A program made the position numbers and the translations under genes. This document shows, piece after piece, positions 26,226 through 34,446 of a DNA stretch of 64,000 nt. The DNA is from Cognatishimia coralii (GTDB taxonomy: Bacteria; Pseudomonadota; Alphaproteobacteria; Rhodobacterales; Rhodobacteraceae), in assembly GCF_037478305.1 (NCBI RefSeq), contig NZ_JBBGAZ010000004.1, positions 186,001 to 250,000 of the forward strand, given 5' to 3'. Numbering within the stretch: the first letter of the stretch is position 1; every line of letters begins with the position of its first letter. Under the pieces are notes generated by a model that saw nothing but the letters and a program-made list of their open reading frames with translations, ran no database searches and had not been told where the DNA came from.

Positions 26226-26300
26226 TGGGGTGTAGCCAAGTGGTAAGGCAACTGTTTTTGGTACAGTGTACCGTAGGTTCGAATCCTACCACCCCAGCCA
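26226..26300 (+). tRNA. tRNA-Gln (anticodon UUG)
   Basis: Complete cloverleaf with an encoded CCA end. The acceptor stem is TGGGGTG with CACCCCA; the D arm contains TAGCCAAGTGGTAAGGC; the anticodon stem ACTGT/ACAGT encloses TTTTGGT, giving anticodon TTG; the T arm is GTAGGTTCGAATCCTAC. Discriminator G then CCA. Its 3' end is the integration site of the following island and remains intact. Confidence 0.97.
26283..26300 (+). other. attL core in the tRNA-Gln 3' end
   Basis: The 18 bases ATCCTACCACCCCAGCCA of the tRNA 3' end recur inverted at 33074-33091 and direct at 42342-42359. This is the typical crossover segment of a tyrosine integrase that uses a tRNA gene. Confidence 0.85.
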
Positions 26301-26414
26301 TCTTCCTTTCTTGAGTGTTTGCTAGGTGCGGCCAGGCTATTGAGGCCCAGAATGCCCCCGAAAATGCCCCAGTTCGGGTGTGGCGGGTGTGCTCTTTGTT
26401 AATGCGGCCGCGCC

Positions 26415-26528
26415 TCACTCACGAGGTAGCAAGGCGTGATCCACCCCATAGGCCGCTCTGGTCCAATCGTCATGCTTGTTGTCCCGGCGATCCCCCCGCG
26501 TGAGGTGGTGTGGGTTGATGCAGGTGCG
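26415..26528 (-). pseudogene. C-terminal remnant of an HNH endonuclease gene
   Basis: On the minus strand this encodes TCINPHHLTRGDRRDNKHDD and the following WTRAAYGVDHALLPRE end, identical to the last residues of the intact HNH protein at 32591-32959. Upstream of 26528 the similarity stops and the N-terminal two-thirds are missing, so it cannot form the nuclease. An open frame continues to 26639 but that part does not resemble the gene. It marks the H end of a second, related element. Confidence 0.8.
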
Positions 26529-26694
26529 CGTTTGTTGAACCACCGCATGTCCGCAGCATTCAAACGAGTTATTGGCTATCCGTTTGTACCAGAGGATATC
26601 CAAGCGCGTGCAGTGCTCAGATCTCGTATCCCGTATCACACGTAAAAGGGGTGCTTGTCGCCCAGACTACATCGCCAACGAACAATCTCTGCCA

Positions 26695-27876
26695 ATGAAA
26701 AACTCCCTCCCTATCGAACTGAGTACAATTGTACTTGTAGAAGATGACGAAGACACACTAGTCGCACTGTCTGATGCACTTGTTGACGAAGGGCTAGTTT
26801 GTCGCCCATTCGCAAGGCCGGAAGACGTGCTAGAATACATTTCAGAAGGTGGGGACTGCTCCGCCCTTGTCACTGACATTAAAATGCCGAAAATGTCTGG
26901 GCTTCAGCTTGTGTCGAAGCTTCGGGATTTACCGAACCCAACGAGCGAGACGCCCGTTATCATCGCTTCTGGGAATGCGACAAAAAAAGAGGTTCAGGAG
27001 GCTTTGCGCCTCAGTGTAAGTGAGTTTTTAGATAAGCCGATACAGCTTGATTATCTCGTTGATTTGCTTCGCCAAATGCTCAGCAAATCGCGTTCAAAAA
27101 CCTCCGAACACGAAGGCGATTTGAACGAGACCAGTGACAACGAATTATCCAATACTCTGCGATTGGTGGCGCATGAAATGCGTACGCCTTTGAATGCAGT
27201 GATTGGATTCTCTTCGTTGCTCCTTGACGAGCAAATCAAATTCGAAAGAGAGGCTGTCATGTCAGTGGCAGAGTATATTTTCGAAGCTGGAAACGAACTA
27301 CTGTCAAAAACAAATTTGGCAATTGGAACCCTTTCCATGAGCGAAGGAAATCCGCCTGAGCTTAAAGCCGCACACGCCGAAAGAATGATGGTCAGCGTAA
27401 CCGAACGCAAGTCGGTTCGCGACGCCGCAAAACAAAAACACATTGAAATCATTGATCATATTGGTCTCAAGTTGTGGCGTCTTGACCCATATTCAACGAT
27501 GAACGCCTTAGAGCAAATCATCCTCAATAGCCTTAATGTAACCGAGCCTGGCGGAAAGATCGTTGTGGAAGCCAGAGAGCGCGAAAATGGTTTGGAGATT
27601 AGAGTTACGGATGAAGGTCCGGGCATGTCATCAGATCAAATCGAAAGAGCTTTACGCCCGTTTTCCAAGTCGGACTTGTCAAAAAACGGCGTAGCCGAAG
27701 GGCTTGGCCTCGGATTGCCATTCGCTAGGAAATGTATGGAAAGACAGGCTGGAAACTTACGCGTTGCCTCCAGTGTCAACAATGGGACAGCGGTCAGCTT
27801 GGAACTACCAAAGCACGAGCTGCTGCCGGAAAATCCCCAACCTTTGATGAAGGAGAGCCAGCAAGATGCCCTTTAG
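26695..27876 (+). CDS. Receiver domain-histidine kinase hybrid protein
   Basis: 393-aa cytoplasmic protein without membrane segments. Residues 10-130 are a receiver domain (VLVEDDEDT, phospho-Asp in LVTDIKMPKMSGL, Lys in FLDKPIQ). A histidine kinase follows: phospho-His in RLVAHEMRTPLNAVIGF (about 160), then an ATPase with the N box ALEQIILNSLN, DEGPGMS and GLGLGLPFARK. No DNA-binding domain. ATG at 26695 is chosen as the first Met of the domain. It overlaps the next gene by 11 bases, making an operon with a periplasmic binding protein and a second kinase. Composition is more AT-rich than the core genes. Confidence 0.85.
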   Translation: MKNSLPIELSTIVLVEDDEDTLVALSDALVDEGLVCRPFARPEDVLEYISEGGDCSALVTDIKMPKMSGLQLVSKLRDLPNPTSETPVIIASGNATKKEVQEALRLSVSEFLDKPIQLDYLVDLLRQMLSKSRSKTSEHEGDLNETSDNELSNTLRLVAHEMRTPLNAVIGFSSLLLDEQIKFEREAVMSVAEYIFEAGNELLSKTNLAIGTLSMSEGNPPELKAAHAERMMVSVTERKSVRDAAKQKHIEIIDHIGLKLWRLDPYSTMNALEQIILNSLNVTEPGGKIVVEARERENGLEIRVTDEGPGMSSDQIERALRPFSKSDLSKNGVAEGLGLGLPFARKCMERQAGNLRVASSVNNGTAVSLELPKHELLPENPQPLMKESQQDAL

Positions 27877-28957
27877 GACTTTATCAAGTATTGCCGCGTG
27901 TTTCTTTGCACTGCCATCACTTGCATCTGAGGCAATTAATCATGAGGCAATTGTTGCAGAGGCTTTGAGGCCAGCGTCGAGTTGGAATTTCCCGGTAGAA
28001 GACGCAGCGGCTCTGTCAAAGAAGCACGTGGTTTATCTAGCAGCGAACCTGCAAAATTCGGGAATCCTCTCAGTTGCGGAGGGGCTGAAGGAAGCTGTTT
28101 CGAAACTCGATTGGTCTTTGGAAATCATTGACGCCCGAGGAGATCAATCCAAAATCGAAGAGGCGTTGGACCGCATCGCACGGCTTGCTCCAGATGGGTT
28201 GGTTTTGGGGGGCTTCAACGCAACAGACCACTTAGGCCCCCTGAACGTGATTTCGGGAGAAGGAACTAAGATCATAGGATGGCACGCTTCGGCCTATCCC
28301 GGTCAAATTCACGGAACACCTGTATTCAACAACATTACAACAAATCCTTTGCAAGTCGCACAAGTTGCAACAAGTTATGCAATTGTCGCCACCAATCGTA
28401 GAGCAGGTGCGGTCATATTCACGGACAGCCGTTTCGAAATCGCTCTGGAAAAATCAAATGAGATGGCTCGGATAATTTACCTATGCGCGACATGTCAACT
28501 TCTGGAAGTTGTAGATGTCCGCCTAGACCAAACCTCCGAAGTAATGCCTGACGTTGTTTCGCGCTTGCAAGATACATATGGGGATCTTTGGAATGTCAGC
28601 TTGGGCATCAACGATTTGTATTTCGATGGCGCATTCTTACCGCTCAGTCTTTCCGAGGACCGTGCCATTGGGGATTTGGTTAACGTATCGGCAGGCGATG
28701 GTAGTGCATCTGCTTATCAACGTATCGAGAGTGATCTTTTTCAATCCGCAACCGTTCCGGAACCACTAAACTTTCAGGGTTGGCAATTGGCCTATGAGCT
28801 TAACCGGAAGATGCAGGGCTTGAACACACAGCTGTTCGTGGCTCCGACGAAATTGGTAACGAAAGTCAATTCCAAAGAGGACGGTGGCGTAGATTGGCGT
28901 TTTGATCCCTCGAACGGGTATAGGGCATTATTCAGCGACAGCTGGGTGGCTAAATAA
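27866..28957 (+). CDS. Periplasmic type I solute-binding protein, TorT-like role
   Basis: 363-aa secreted protein. A signal peptide (about 1-20, ending LPSLASEA) is followed by a two-lobed sugar-binding-type fold: VVYLAANLQNSGILSVAEGLKEA, LAPDGLVLGGFNA, IIGWHASAYPG and AGAVIFTDSRFEI. No permease or ATPase gene is near; instead it lies between two kinase genes with an 11-base overlap upstream and no gap downstream. That layout resembles TorT of the TMAO sensor TorT-TorS or LuxP-LuxQ, so it probably presents a ligand to the next protein's sensor domain. Ligand unknown. Confidence 0.78.
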   Translation: MPFRTLSSIAACFFALPSLASEAINHEAIVAEALRPASSWNFPVEDAAALSKKHVVYLAANLQNSGILSVAEGLKEAVSKLDWSLEIIDARGDQSKIEEALDRIARLAPDGLVLGGFNATDHLGPLNVISGEGTKIIGWHASAYPGQIHGTPVFNNITTNPLQVAQVATSYAIVATNRRAGAVIFTDSRFEIALEKSNEMARIIYLCATCQLLEVVDVRLDQTSEVMPDVVSRLQDTYGDLWNVSLGINDLYFDGAFLPLSLSEDRAIGDLVNVSAGDGSASAYQRIESDLFQSATVPEPLNFQGWQLAYELNRKMQGLNTQLFVAPTKLVTKVNSKEDGGVDWRFDPSNGYRALFSDSWVAK

Positions 28958-30877
28958 GTGTCGTTCAGCAAACGCTTTGCGCTGAAAGAACGCGTCATTG
29001 TTGTCGTGGCGATCGGCTTCGTGGCGCTGATCTCTACCTCCTTGCTTGTTCAATTGAATTTCTCGCGCTTTTCGGATTTTGCCGAAAATTTCTACCAAAC
29101 TCAGCTGCCACTGGTTGAAACCGCATACGATCTTGAACACGCCAGTATCCGGATTTCCGCCCTTGCGAAAAACTTGCGATATACGGACAAGCAAAGCGAC
29201 CTAGACACACTTTATTTAGAGTTCACGCGAGTAGTGAAGGAGCTGGAAGAGCTCACGGCTAAGCTGTCGGTCCAAGGCGGCTACAGCGACGTTCTTGCCT
29301 TAAATCGTTTGAGTCAGGCACTCGCACAGGAAGCAAAACAAATATTTGCCTCTAAAGTTAGGCAACTAAATGGCTCCGGCATCACAGGCACGTCGTTTGC
29401 TGACAAAACGCTAGTTGGCAACTCTTTGCAAAAAAGCACGAAACAACTTGCGGATTTAGCGACTGAATACAGGGCTCAAGTTGAAACGAAACTGCTGAAA
29501 AATTCTAGTGATTTGCAGGCAACGCGAGTTAGATTCAGCTTCTTGAATCTCTTTGTCCCATTTCCAATTTCATTGCTAATGTTTCTGTCAATCTGGGGAC
29601 TTATGAGAAGGTTCAGTCTTAGAACCGAGAACTTGCATTCGGTTCTCTTGGGCGAGACTGCAACCCTCAACAAAGACTTTTTTAAAAGCTGGGACGAATT
29701 GAGTGATTTGGGGCTGGTCGCGATAGAATTTCAAGACCAAAAGAGAGCCCTAGAGCTTTCAAAGTTGGAGTACGAGCGACTAAATAATGATGTGCAAAAC
29801 ATCATTGATGGCGCCAACAGCCCCATTTTCGCCTTCGATATGACTCAGCGAATTACAGTTTGGAATAGAAAAGCGATTGAACTCACAAAAATAGATATCG
29901 ATCGCGTGAACGAGGGAATGTTTCTGAAAGACATTCTGTGTGACGAATGTTTGAGTGAATTCGAAACACGGCTGATTGCGCTTTCGCAAGATGCCGACTT
30001 AGACGCGTGGGAAAGCTACTTGGTGGCAAATGACGGACGTCGTATCCCAGTTCTCTGCAGTTTGACCAGCCAGCTACAATCGAGCCGGAACAAAGGCGAG
30101 ATTTTCTGTATTGCACAGGATTTAACCCAGAGAAATGCGTTACAAGCTGAAGCGATTCAAGCATCAAAGCTTGCAAACTTGGGAGAAATGGCAACCGGGA
30201 TGGCGCACGAATTGAACCAACCCCTCAACGCCATGAACATCACGTTAGCCTCTCTTCGGAACACTCTTAAACCTAACAAGTACAATCCAGAAAAGGCCAG
30301 CACACTAATCGATAGGGTCGCAAATCAGGTAGAAAGAGCATCTAACATCATTGACCACATGCGCATCTTTGGAAGGCGCGCAGACGACCCAGCCCAAGTT
30401 TTTGAAATGGGTAATTGTATCAATCGCGCAGCCAACTTGCTTGCGCCCCAACTAAAGCTTGCATCGATTGATCTCAGTCTGAGGATTGAAAGCAATCTTT
30501 TAATTTGTGGTCATGCAATCTTGTTCGAGCAGGTCATCCTTAACCTACTTTCAAATGCCAAGTTTGAACTGGAAAAACGACAGGTCCAGAACCCCTGGAT
30601 AAAAGTAGAGGCTGCACGAGTGGACCAGCATATTGCTATTTCTATCGAAGACAACGCAGGTGGGATAGATGAAGAAGTCTTGCCAAAGATCTTTGAGCCA
30701 TTTTTTACGACCAAGGAAGCTGGAAAAGGTACAGGTTTGGGATTGTCTATCAGCTATGGGATAATCGAAGACATGTCCGGCAAGCTGGCCGTCAATAACT
30801 CCCAAAATGGGGCGAAGTTTGAAATTAGGTTTGCGGCGAACTTGGACGTCGTATCAACTCAGAATGAGGTTGCATAA
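28958..30877 (+). CDS. Membrane histidine kinase with helical periplasmic sensor and PAS domain
   Basis: 639 aa, starting with GTG directly after the previous TAA. TM1 (about 12-32) and TM2 (about 192-215, NLFVPFPISLLMFLSIWGLM) bracket a mostly helical periplasmic domain of roughly 160 residues, as in TorS-type sensors. A PAS domain follows (about 275-385, with ITVWNRKAIELT). The phospho-His is in EMATGMAHELNQPLNAM (about 417), as in DctB/NtrB-like kinases, and the ATPase has SIEDNAGGIDEE and GKGTGLGLSISYGI. No receiver domain; the hybrid protein two genes upstream is the likely partner. Confidence 0.85.
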   Translation: MSFSKRFALKERVIVVVAIGFVALISTSLLVQLNFSRFSDFAENFYQTQLPLVETAYDLEHASIRISALAKNLRYTDKQSDLDTLYLEFTRVVKELEELTAKLSVQGGYSDVLALNRLSQALAQEAKQIFASKVRQLNGSGITGTSFADKTLVGNSLQKSTKQLADLATEYRAQVETKLLKNSSDLQATRVRFSFLNLFVPFPISLLMFLSIWGLMRRFSLRTENLHSVLLGETATLNKDFFKSWDELSDLGLVAIEFQDQKRALELSKLEYERLNNDVQNIIDGANSPIFAFDMTQRITVWNRKAIELTKIDIDRVNEGMFLKDILCDECLSEFETRLIALSQDADLDAWESYLVANDGRRIPVLCSLTSQLQSSRNKGEIFCIAQDLTQRNALQAEAIQASKLANLGEMATGMAHELNQPLNAMNITLASLRNTLKPNKYNPEKASTLIDRVANQVERASNIIDHMRIFGRRADDPAQVFEMGNCINRAANLLAPQLKLASIDLSLRIESNLLICGHAILFEQVILNLLSNAKFELEKRQVQNPWIKVEAARVDQHIAISIEDNAGGIDEEVLPKIFEPFFTTKEAGKGTGLGLSISYGIIEDMSGKLAVNNSQNGAKFEIRFAANLDVVSTQNEVA

Positions 30878-30949
30878 CGGCAATCCCACAGCTTTCCTGA
30901 ACTGGAACCGTACCTTGCGCGGCTCCTGAGTGGGCGTGGGGAGTGGCCG

Positions 30950-31001
30950 AAAAAGCCCCAGATTTTGCACTTTCGAAAACCCTTAAAAATAGGGGCTTTT
31001 T
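30950..31001 (+). terminator. Possible terminator after the kinase operon
   Basis: AAAAAGCCCC (30950-30959) and GGGGCTTTTT (30992-31001) are an exact 10-bp inverted repeat 72 bases past the kinase stop. The loop of 32 bases is long, but the T-ending right arm is terminator-like. Symmetric A/T ends would make it work in both directions. Confidence 0.5.
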
Positions 31002-31145
31002 ACAGGGGACCCTTCCCCGGTAATCGTAAGGGATTTCGCGACTGAAAATTTCGGCATTTTTCGACACCTAAACAGGTCGCTTTTTCACTCTTTCGACAAA
31101 CGTAAAACTGGGGATTTCAAGCAACCATTTTAAGAAAGAAATTTT

Positions 31146-32591
31146 ATGCAAAATCATAACATTCAGATCAATGATCGACGGGCCAATGCCGCCATTAACG
31201 AAGAGGACGTCCACAGGCTCGCCCGAGCAATGTCGAGCTGGTATGTCCGCCTCGATGGCAAGTATTACGATGCCAGTGATCCCAAGAACAAGTACTCTCG
31301 GGACGACGTGCAGGCAGCATCGACCTTCCGCTTCCAGGAAGACTATCCAGAGATCCCACTTTCGGAAGAACTCCTTCGAGAGGTCTTCGAGACCGCTCTG
31401 ACCAAGAAAACCTTCGACCGAACGCTCGCAGTCCCAACTTGGAACGGAAAAGTCCAGTGCCTTCCAGGGCAACGGGATCGGTTCAGCTGGAAGCAGGGTA
31501 TGGTGACCATCAACACCTGGACCGAGCCGGTCTACCGCAGCGTCGAGGTTGCTGAAGGTGCCCTCGGGACGATCGGTGACTTCCTCGACTTCATCTTCGA
31601 CACCGAGCGAGAAAAGGATATCTTCCTGAACTGGCTTGCATGGTGCCTCCAGAATGAGGATGAGAAGCCCACGTGGGGTCCGTTGCTTTACTCGAAAAGC
31701 AAAGGTACCGGCAAAAGCACGCTGTGCGACATTGCTCGAGCGTTGTTCGGCAAGGGCAACTCCATCCGCCAGAACAACGTCGATAAGCTGACCGGGCAGT
31801 TCAACCTTCAGGTCTTGCTGTCCAAGCTGGTGATCTCGGAGGAGCTCGACATCCGACCCGGCGCCAAGGCAGCAAATGCGCTGAAGACCTTCATGACCGA
31901 GACTGATGCGAGTGCCGAAGCGAAGGGACGCGAGCTGCAACGGATCGAACAGTGCTTCGCTGCGATGTTCACCTCCAATCACCTGCCTCTCTGGATCGAA
32001 GAAAACGACCGTCGGTATTGGGTTGTTGGGATCGAACATGACGGGCGTGCTGGTGGTACGAGGTCGGCAGAGTTCGGAGAGCTCGTAGGGAACCTCTACG
32101 CTTACCTGGAGCACGATGCCCACCTTGCAGAGGCCTACGCCTATCTGATGCAGCGAGAGCTTCCAGAGGGCTTCTCAGGAAAGGCCTTCAATGTTGCTGA
32201 GCTGATGACACCCGCCATGGAGTTGATCTTCGGCAATGGTGCACGCACCTCCAACGAGATCCTTCAGGAGTATCTGGACGAGAACGAGCTGAACTGGATC
32301 CCGCAGAAGCAGCTGAGTGAGTATATCACCGGCGAGCTGCGCGGGAACGTGAACGCGCTACGCCACTCGATGACTGAGTTGGGCTGGAAGAAAGCTGAAG
32401 TGAAGTACGGTGGTCGAGACTACCGCCGATCTGTCTGGGTGCGTCCAGGGTTCACTGCTGCTGGTGGGAAGTTGATCCATCCCGATAGTACGAGTGAGCT
32501 TCTCATTAACGAGGACGAACGGACCCACGATCAGATCATGGGGCGCAACCAAGTCTTCGAAGTCGCCATCTCGGAAGAGGACATTTACTGA
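31146..32591 (+). CDS. DUF5906-type SF3 helicase, mobile-element replication protein
   Basis: 481-aa protein. The centre has a superfamily 3 helicase ATPase: Walker A in LLYSKSKGTGKSTLCDIA (about 185), Walker B region near LSKLVISEELD and the sensor segment AAMFTSNHLPLWIEENDRRY. The C-terminal part looks like a winged helix (about 380-450). The family (DUF5906) belongs to primase-helicases of phages and integrative elements, but the N-terminal 120 residues here do not show primase catalytic motifs that I recognise. AAGAAAG precedes the ATG. The HNH gene starts inside its stop (TGATG). Confidence 0.82.
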   Translation: MQNHNIQINDRRANAAINEEDVHRLARAMSSWYVRLDGKYYDASDPKNKYSRDDVQAASTFRFQEDYPEIPLSEELLREVFETALTKKTFDRTLAVPTWNGKVQCLPGQRDRFSWKQGMVTINTWTEPVYRSVEVAEGALGTIGDFLDFIFDTEREKDIFLNWLAWCLQNEDEKPTWGPLLYSKSKGTGKSTLCDIARALFGKGNSIRQNNVDKLTGQFNLQVLLSKLVISEELDIRPGAKAANALKTFMTETDASAEAKGRELQRIEQCFAAMFTSNHLPLWIEENDRRYWVVGIEHDGRAGGTRSAEFGELVGNLYAYLEHDAHLAEAYAYLMQRELPEGFSGKAFNVAELMTPAMELIFGNGARTSNEILQEYLDENELNWIPQKQLSEYITGELRGNVNALRHSMTELGWKKAEVKYGGRDYRRSVWVRPGFTAAGGKLIHPDSTSELLINEDERTHDQIMGRNQVFEVAISEEDIY

Positions 32592-32959
32592 TGTACCGAG
32601 AAAAGAACGAAGCCTGGATGCAGGACGTGCTTGATAACCACTACGAGGAGGCCCTTGCGAGGGCCAACTCACTCCTTGCCGAGGTCGAGCAGGATCCGGT
32701 TACTGGATGTCTCCCCACACCCACTCAGGAGCCGCGCAAAGTCCGGTTCCGAGGGATGCAGCTGGAGGCCTATCGGTTCATTTACTGTGTGGCGGAAGGC
32801 GTGGCGTTACCGTGGGGTATCGTGGTGCGCCATCGGTGCCATAACCGCACCTGCATCAACCCACACCACCTCACGCGGGGGGATCGCCGGGACAACAAGC
32901 ATGACGATTGGACCAGAGCGGCCTACGGAGTGGATCACGCCTTGCTACCTCGTGAGTGA
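32591..32959 (+). CDS. HNH endonuclease-like small protein
   Basis: 122-aa protein with a C-terminal HNH motif: VVRHRCHNRTCINPHHL, then GDRRDNKHDD, giving the His-Asn-His and paired Cys ligands of a zinc-coordinated HNH nuclease. The N-terminal 60 residues are charged and helical. Its ATG overlaps the helicase stop, so the two are translationally coupled. Such helicase-HNH pairs occur in phages and their satellites. The last 36 codons are duplicated as a remnant at 26415. Confidence 0.8.
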   Translation: MYREKNEAWMQDVLDNHYEEALARANSLLAEVEQDPVTGCLPTPTQEPRKVRFRGMQLEAYRFIYCVAEGVALPWGIVVRHRCHNRTCINPHHLTRGDRRDNKHDDWTRAAYGVDHALLPRE

Positions 32960-33091
32960 GGCGCGGCCGCATTAACAAAGAGCACACCCGCCACACCCGA
33001 ACAGGGGCATTTTCGGGGGCATTCTGGGTCTCTAAGGCCTGACGGCACCTAGTAAACACTCAAGAAAGGAAGATGGCTGGGGTGGTAGGAT
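32846..33091 (-). repeat. 246-bp inverted repeat, arm B
   Basis: Reverse complement of arm A (26283-26528), same length. It covers the end of the HNH gene, a stretch with two GGGGGCATT-like repeats, and the inverted tRNA 3' end. Confidence 0.9.
33074..33091 (-). other. Internal att core, inverted
   Basis: The plus strand reads TGGCTGGGGTGGTAGGAT, the exact reverse complement of the tRNA-Gln 3' end. The core joins the HNH end on its left to the purine-repeat end on its right, as in the attP of a circular element or the junction of two tandem elements. Confidence 0.85.
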
Positions 33092-33376
33092 ACCTTGCTT
33101 CTCGATACCGTTCTTCGGCTTTACCCAAGCACCTAGCAAACTGGGGCATTTTAGGGGGCATTTCTTAGGCTCGGTGACATGGGGCACTTCGACATCCCAG
33201 CCATACCCTAGGGGGCCTCTCTGGCCCTCTCTGGGGGTGCTGGGGGCTTCTTTCTGAGTCATTGTCTGGGGGAGGATCTGTGCTGCGTAAGGAGGTCTCT
33301 CTGGCCTTCCCTTAGGGTTTCTCCCTGTGGCTTCAACTCCCTCCTAATAGGTACCAGTAATGGGAGATAGGGGAGA
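33074..33376 (+). repeat. About 300-bp inverted repeat, arm B'
   Basis: Imperfect reverse complement of 42015-42359, with small insertions and deletions. Shared landmarks run outward from the core: CTTGCTTCTCGATAC, ACCTAGCAAACTGGGGCA, CACTTCGACATCCCAGCCAT and CTCCTAATAGGTACCAGTAA. Confidence 0.85.
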
Positions 33377-33579
33377 AGAAAGAAGAAGTGGGGAGGAAAA
33401 GAGCAAGCAGTCAATGGCGTTCTGGGACAGTCGCCTGCTACGTAGGGGTTGGGCTATAAATAAGTACCAGTAATGGGAGATGGGGGAGGGAAGAAGAAGA
33501 AATACAGAAGGACAGAATGTATCAGTAATGGAACTTAGGCATTGCGTTCCTTCTCGGGGAAATGGGTACAAGTAATGGG
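33351..33579 (+). repeat. Four iteron-like repeats near the internal att core
   Basis: GTACCAGTAATGGGAGAT at 33351 and 33464, GTATCAGTAATGG at 33519 and GTACAAGTAATGGG at 33566. A fifth copy in reverse lies near the outer att at 42028-42045. All copies sit beside att cores, as arm-type integrase sites or replication iterons would. Confidence 0.6.
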
Positions 33580-33675
33580 TTGCTGGGAAAGAAAATACTT
33601 CCTTGCACTATCTGTAAGGCCGTAGCGAAGTACGTACTCCATCAGGATGTTCATCAGTTTATCGTGCTCGTCCAC
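33535..33675 (-). CDS. Possible 46-aa small protein
   Basis: A 47-codon frame begins with GTG at 33675, nine bases after a perfect GGAGG, and ends with TAA. The product (VDEHDKLMNILMEYVLRYGL and a tail rich in polar residues) looks like two short amphipathic helices. It lies upstream of the iteron-like repeats and overlaps one of them. Small helical proteins beside an integrase often act as excisionases or regulators, but there is no motif to prove it. Confidence 0.4.
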   Translation of the reverse strand: MDEHDKLMNILMEYVLRYGLTDSARKYFLSQQPITCTHFPEKERNA

Positions 33676-33836
33676 TATATCCAACCTCCGTTATGTACGG
33701 TGCGAGGGTAGGAAGGAAGTGCTAACGAAGTGTTAATGGGAGGCGCTAAGTGTCCAATTGGAAAACTTTGCTAAGGTGACGCTATCCAAGAAATAGTTTA
33801 ACATAATCGCTCAGTGAGCAGTTACAGGTCGCTCGA

Positions 33837-34316
33837 ATGAAAATCATATTTATTTCAGTGCTTCTATCTATCGTAGCCTCCCTCGCATTCGCAAAAGCTC
33901 CAGTCGTACCCAAAGGGCAGAGTTTCGATTGTACTCCAACACACGTTTGGGACGGAGACGGACCAGTGTGGTGCAGCGAAGGACCGAAGGTTCGCGTTTC
34001 TGGTATCAATGCTCGAGAAACCGACGGGACCTGCAAAGAAGGCCACCCGTGTCCCGGACTGGATGCAACTTGGGAAATGGCGCGTGACCATTTGGTGAGT
34101 TTAGTAGGCACACCAACTGGCCGTAAATCGAAACACGGGCATATTATTGTGCATGGGCCAACTATGCAGTGCATTTCCGTTGGAAGAGCTGGGCGTGACC
34201 GCACAGGTGCTTGGTGTGTCTCGCCAAGAGGAGGTGACATCAGCTGTGCCATGATAAAAAGTGGACTCGTCGTGAAGTGGAAAACGTATTGGAAGCAACA
34301 CGATTGTAGCGACTGA
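33837..34316 (+). CDS. Secreted staphylococcal-nuclease-like protein
   Basis: 159 aa. Signal peptide about 1-19 (ISVLLSIVASLAFAKA). The rest fits the thermonuclease (SNase) fold: VWDGDGPVWCSEGPKVRVSG followed by INARE matches the calcium-loop and catalytic Arg/Glu region, and GRAGRDRTGAWC with CAMIKSGLVVKW matches the C-terminal part. The DRYGR motif of active enzymes reads DRTGA, so activity is uncertain. Seven cysteines suggest disulfides in the periplasm. Island cargo, AT-richer than core genes, no close partner. Confidence 0.7.
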   Translation: MKIIFISVLLSIVASLAFAKAPVVPKGQSFDCTPTHVWDGDGPVWCSEGPKVRVSGINARETDGTCKEGHPCPGLDATWEMARDHLVSLVGTPTGRKSKHGHIIVHGPTMQCISVGRAGRDRTGAWCVSPRGGDISCAMIKSGLVVKWKTYWKQHDCSD

Positions 34317-34446
34317 TTGTGCTTTACTGGCTCAGCAAGCTGGCCTCCCGGCGAGTTTGTTATCAGCCTGCAAAGTCAAGAATTCGTGACCAAGCAGGAC
34401 CCCCGACCTTTTGCAGCGCCGTCTTTTCATCAACAAACCTTTCGCC

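Larger units (their letters stand above)
26283..26528 (+). repeat. 246-bp inverted repeat, arm A
   Basis: Reverse complement of 32846-33091 with a handful of mismatches and no length difference. It starts in the tRNA core and includes the last 36 codons of an HNH gene read on the minus strand. The copy at 32846 carries the same codons as part of an intact gene. Confidence 0.9.
33092..33836. other. Gene-poor element end
   Basis: This 745-base stretch holds the inverted-repeat arm, a strand-asymmetric CTCTCTGG/GGGAGA-rich section, four copies of a GTACCAGTAATGGG-like repeat and one small minus-strand reading frame (33535-33675). Longer reading frames crossing it are repeat-derived and not believed. 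Confidence 0.6.

Noticed and set aside
26200..26418. 72-aa minus-strand frame across tRNA-Gln (contains VVGFEPTVHC)
   Set aside because: It is the antisense of the tRNA; such GFEPT-type frames are well-known false genes.
26436..26645. 69-aa plus-strand frame ending RAVLRSRIPYHT
   Set aside because: Its first half is antisense to the HNH remnant in the inverted repeat; the last 35 residues could be a truncated host gene but cannot be supported.
31068..32123. 351-aa minus-strand frame
   Set aside because: Antisense of the SF3 helicase gene, whose ATPase motifs are clear on the plus strand.
33344..33571. 75-aa minus-strand frame
   Set aside because: Made of the GTACCAGTAATGGG repeats read in reverse; no start signal.
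33195..33600. Short tandem-like repeats as a CRISPR array
   Set aside because: Repeat copies are unevenly spaced, only four, with no cas genes in the window.
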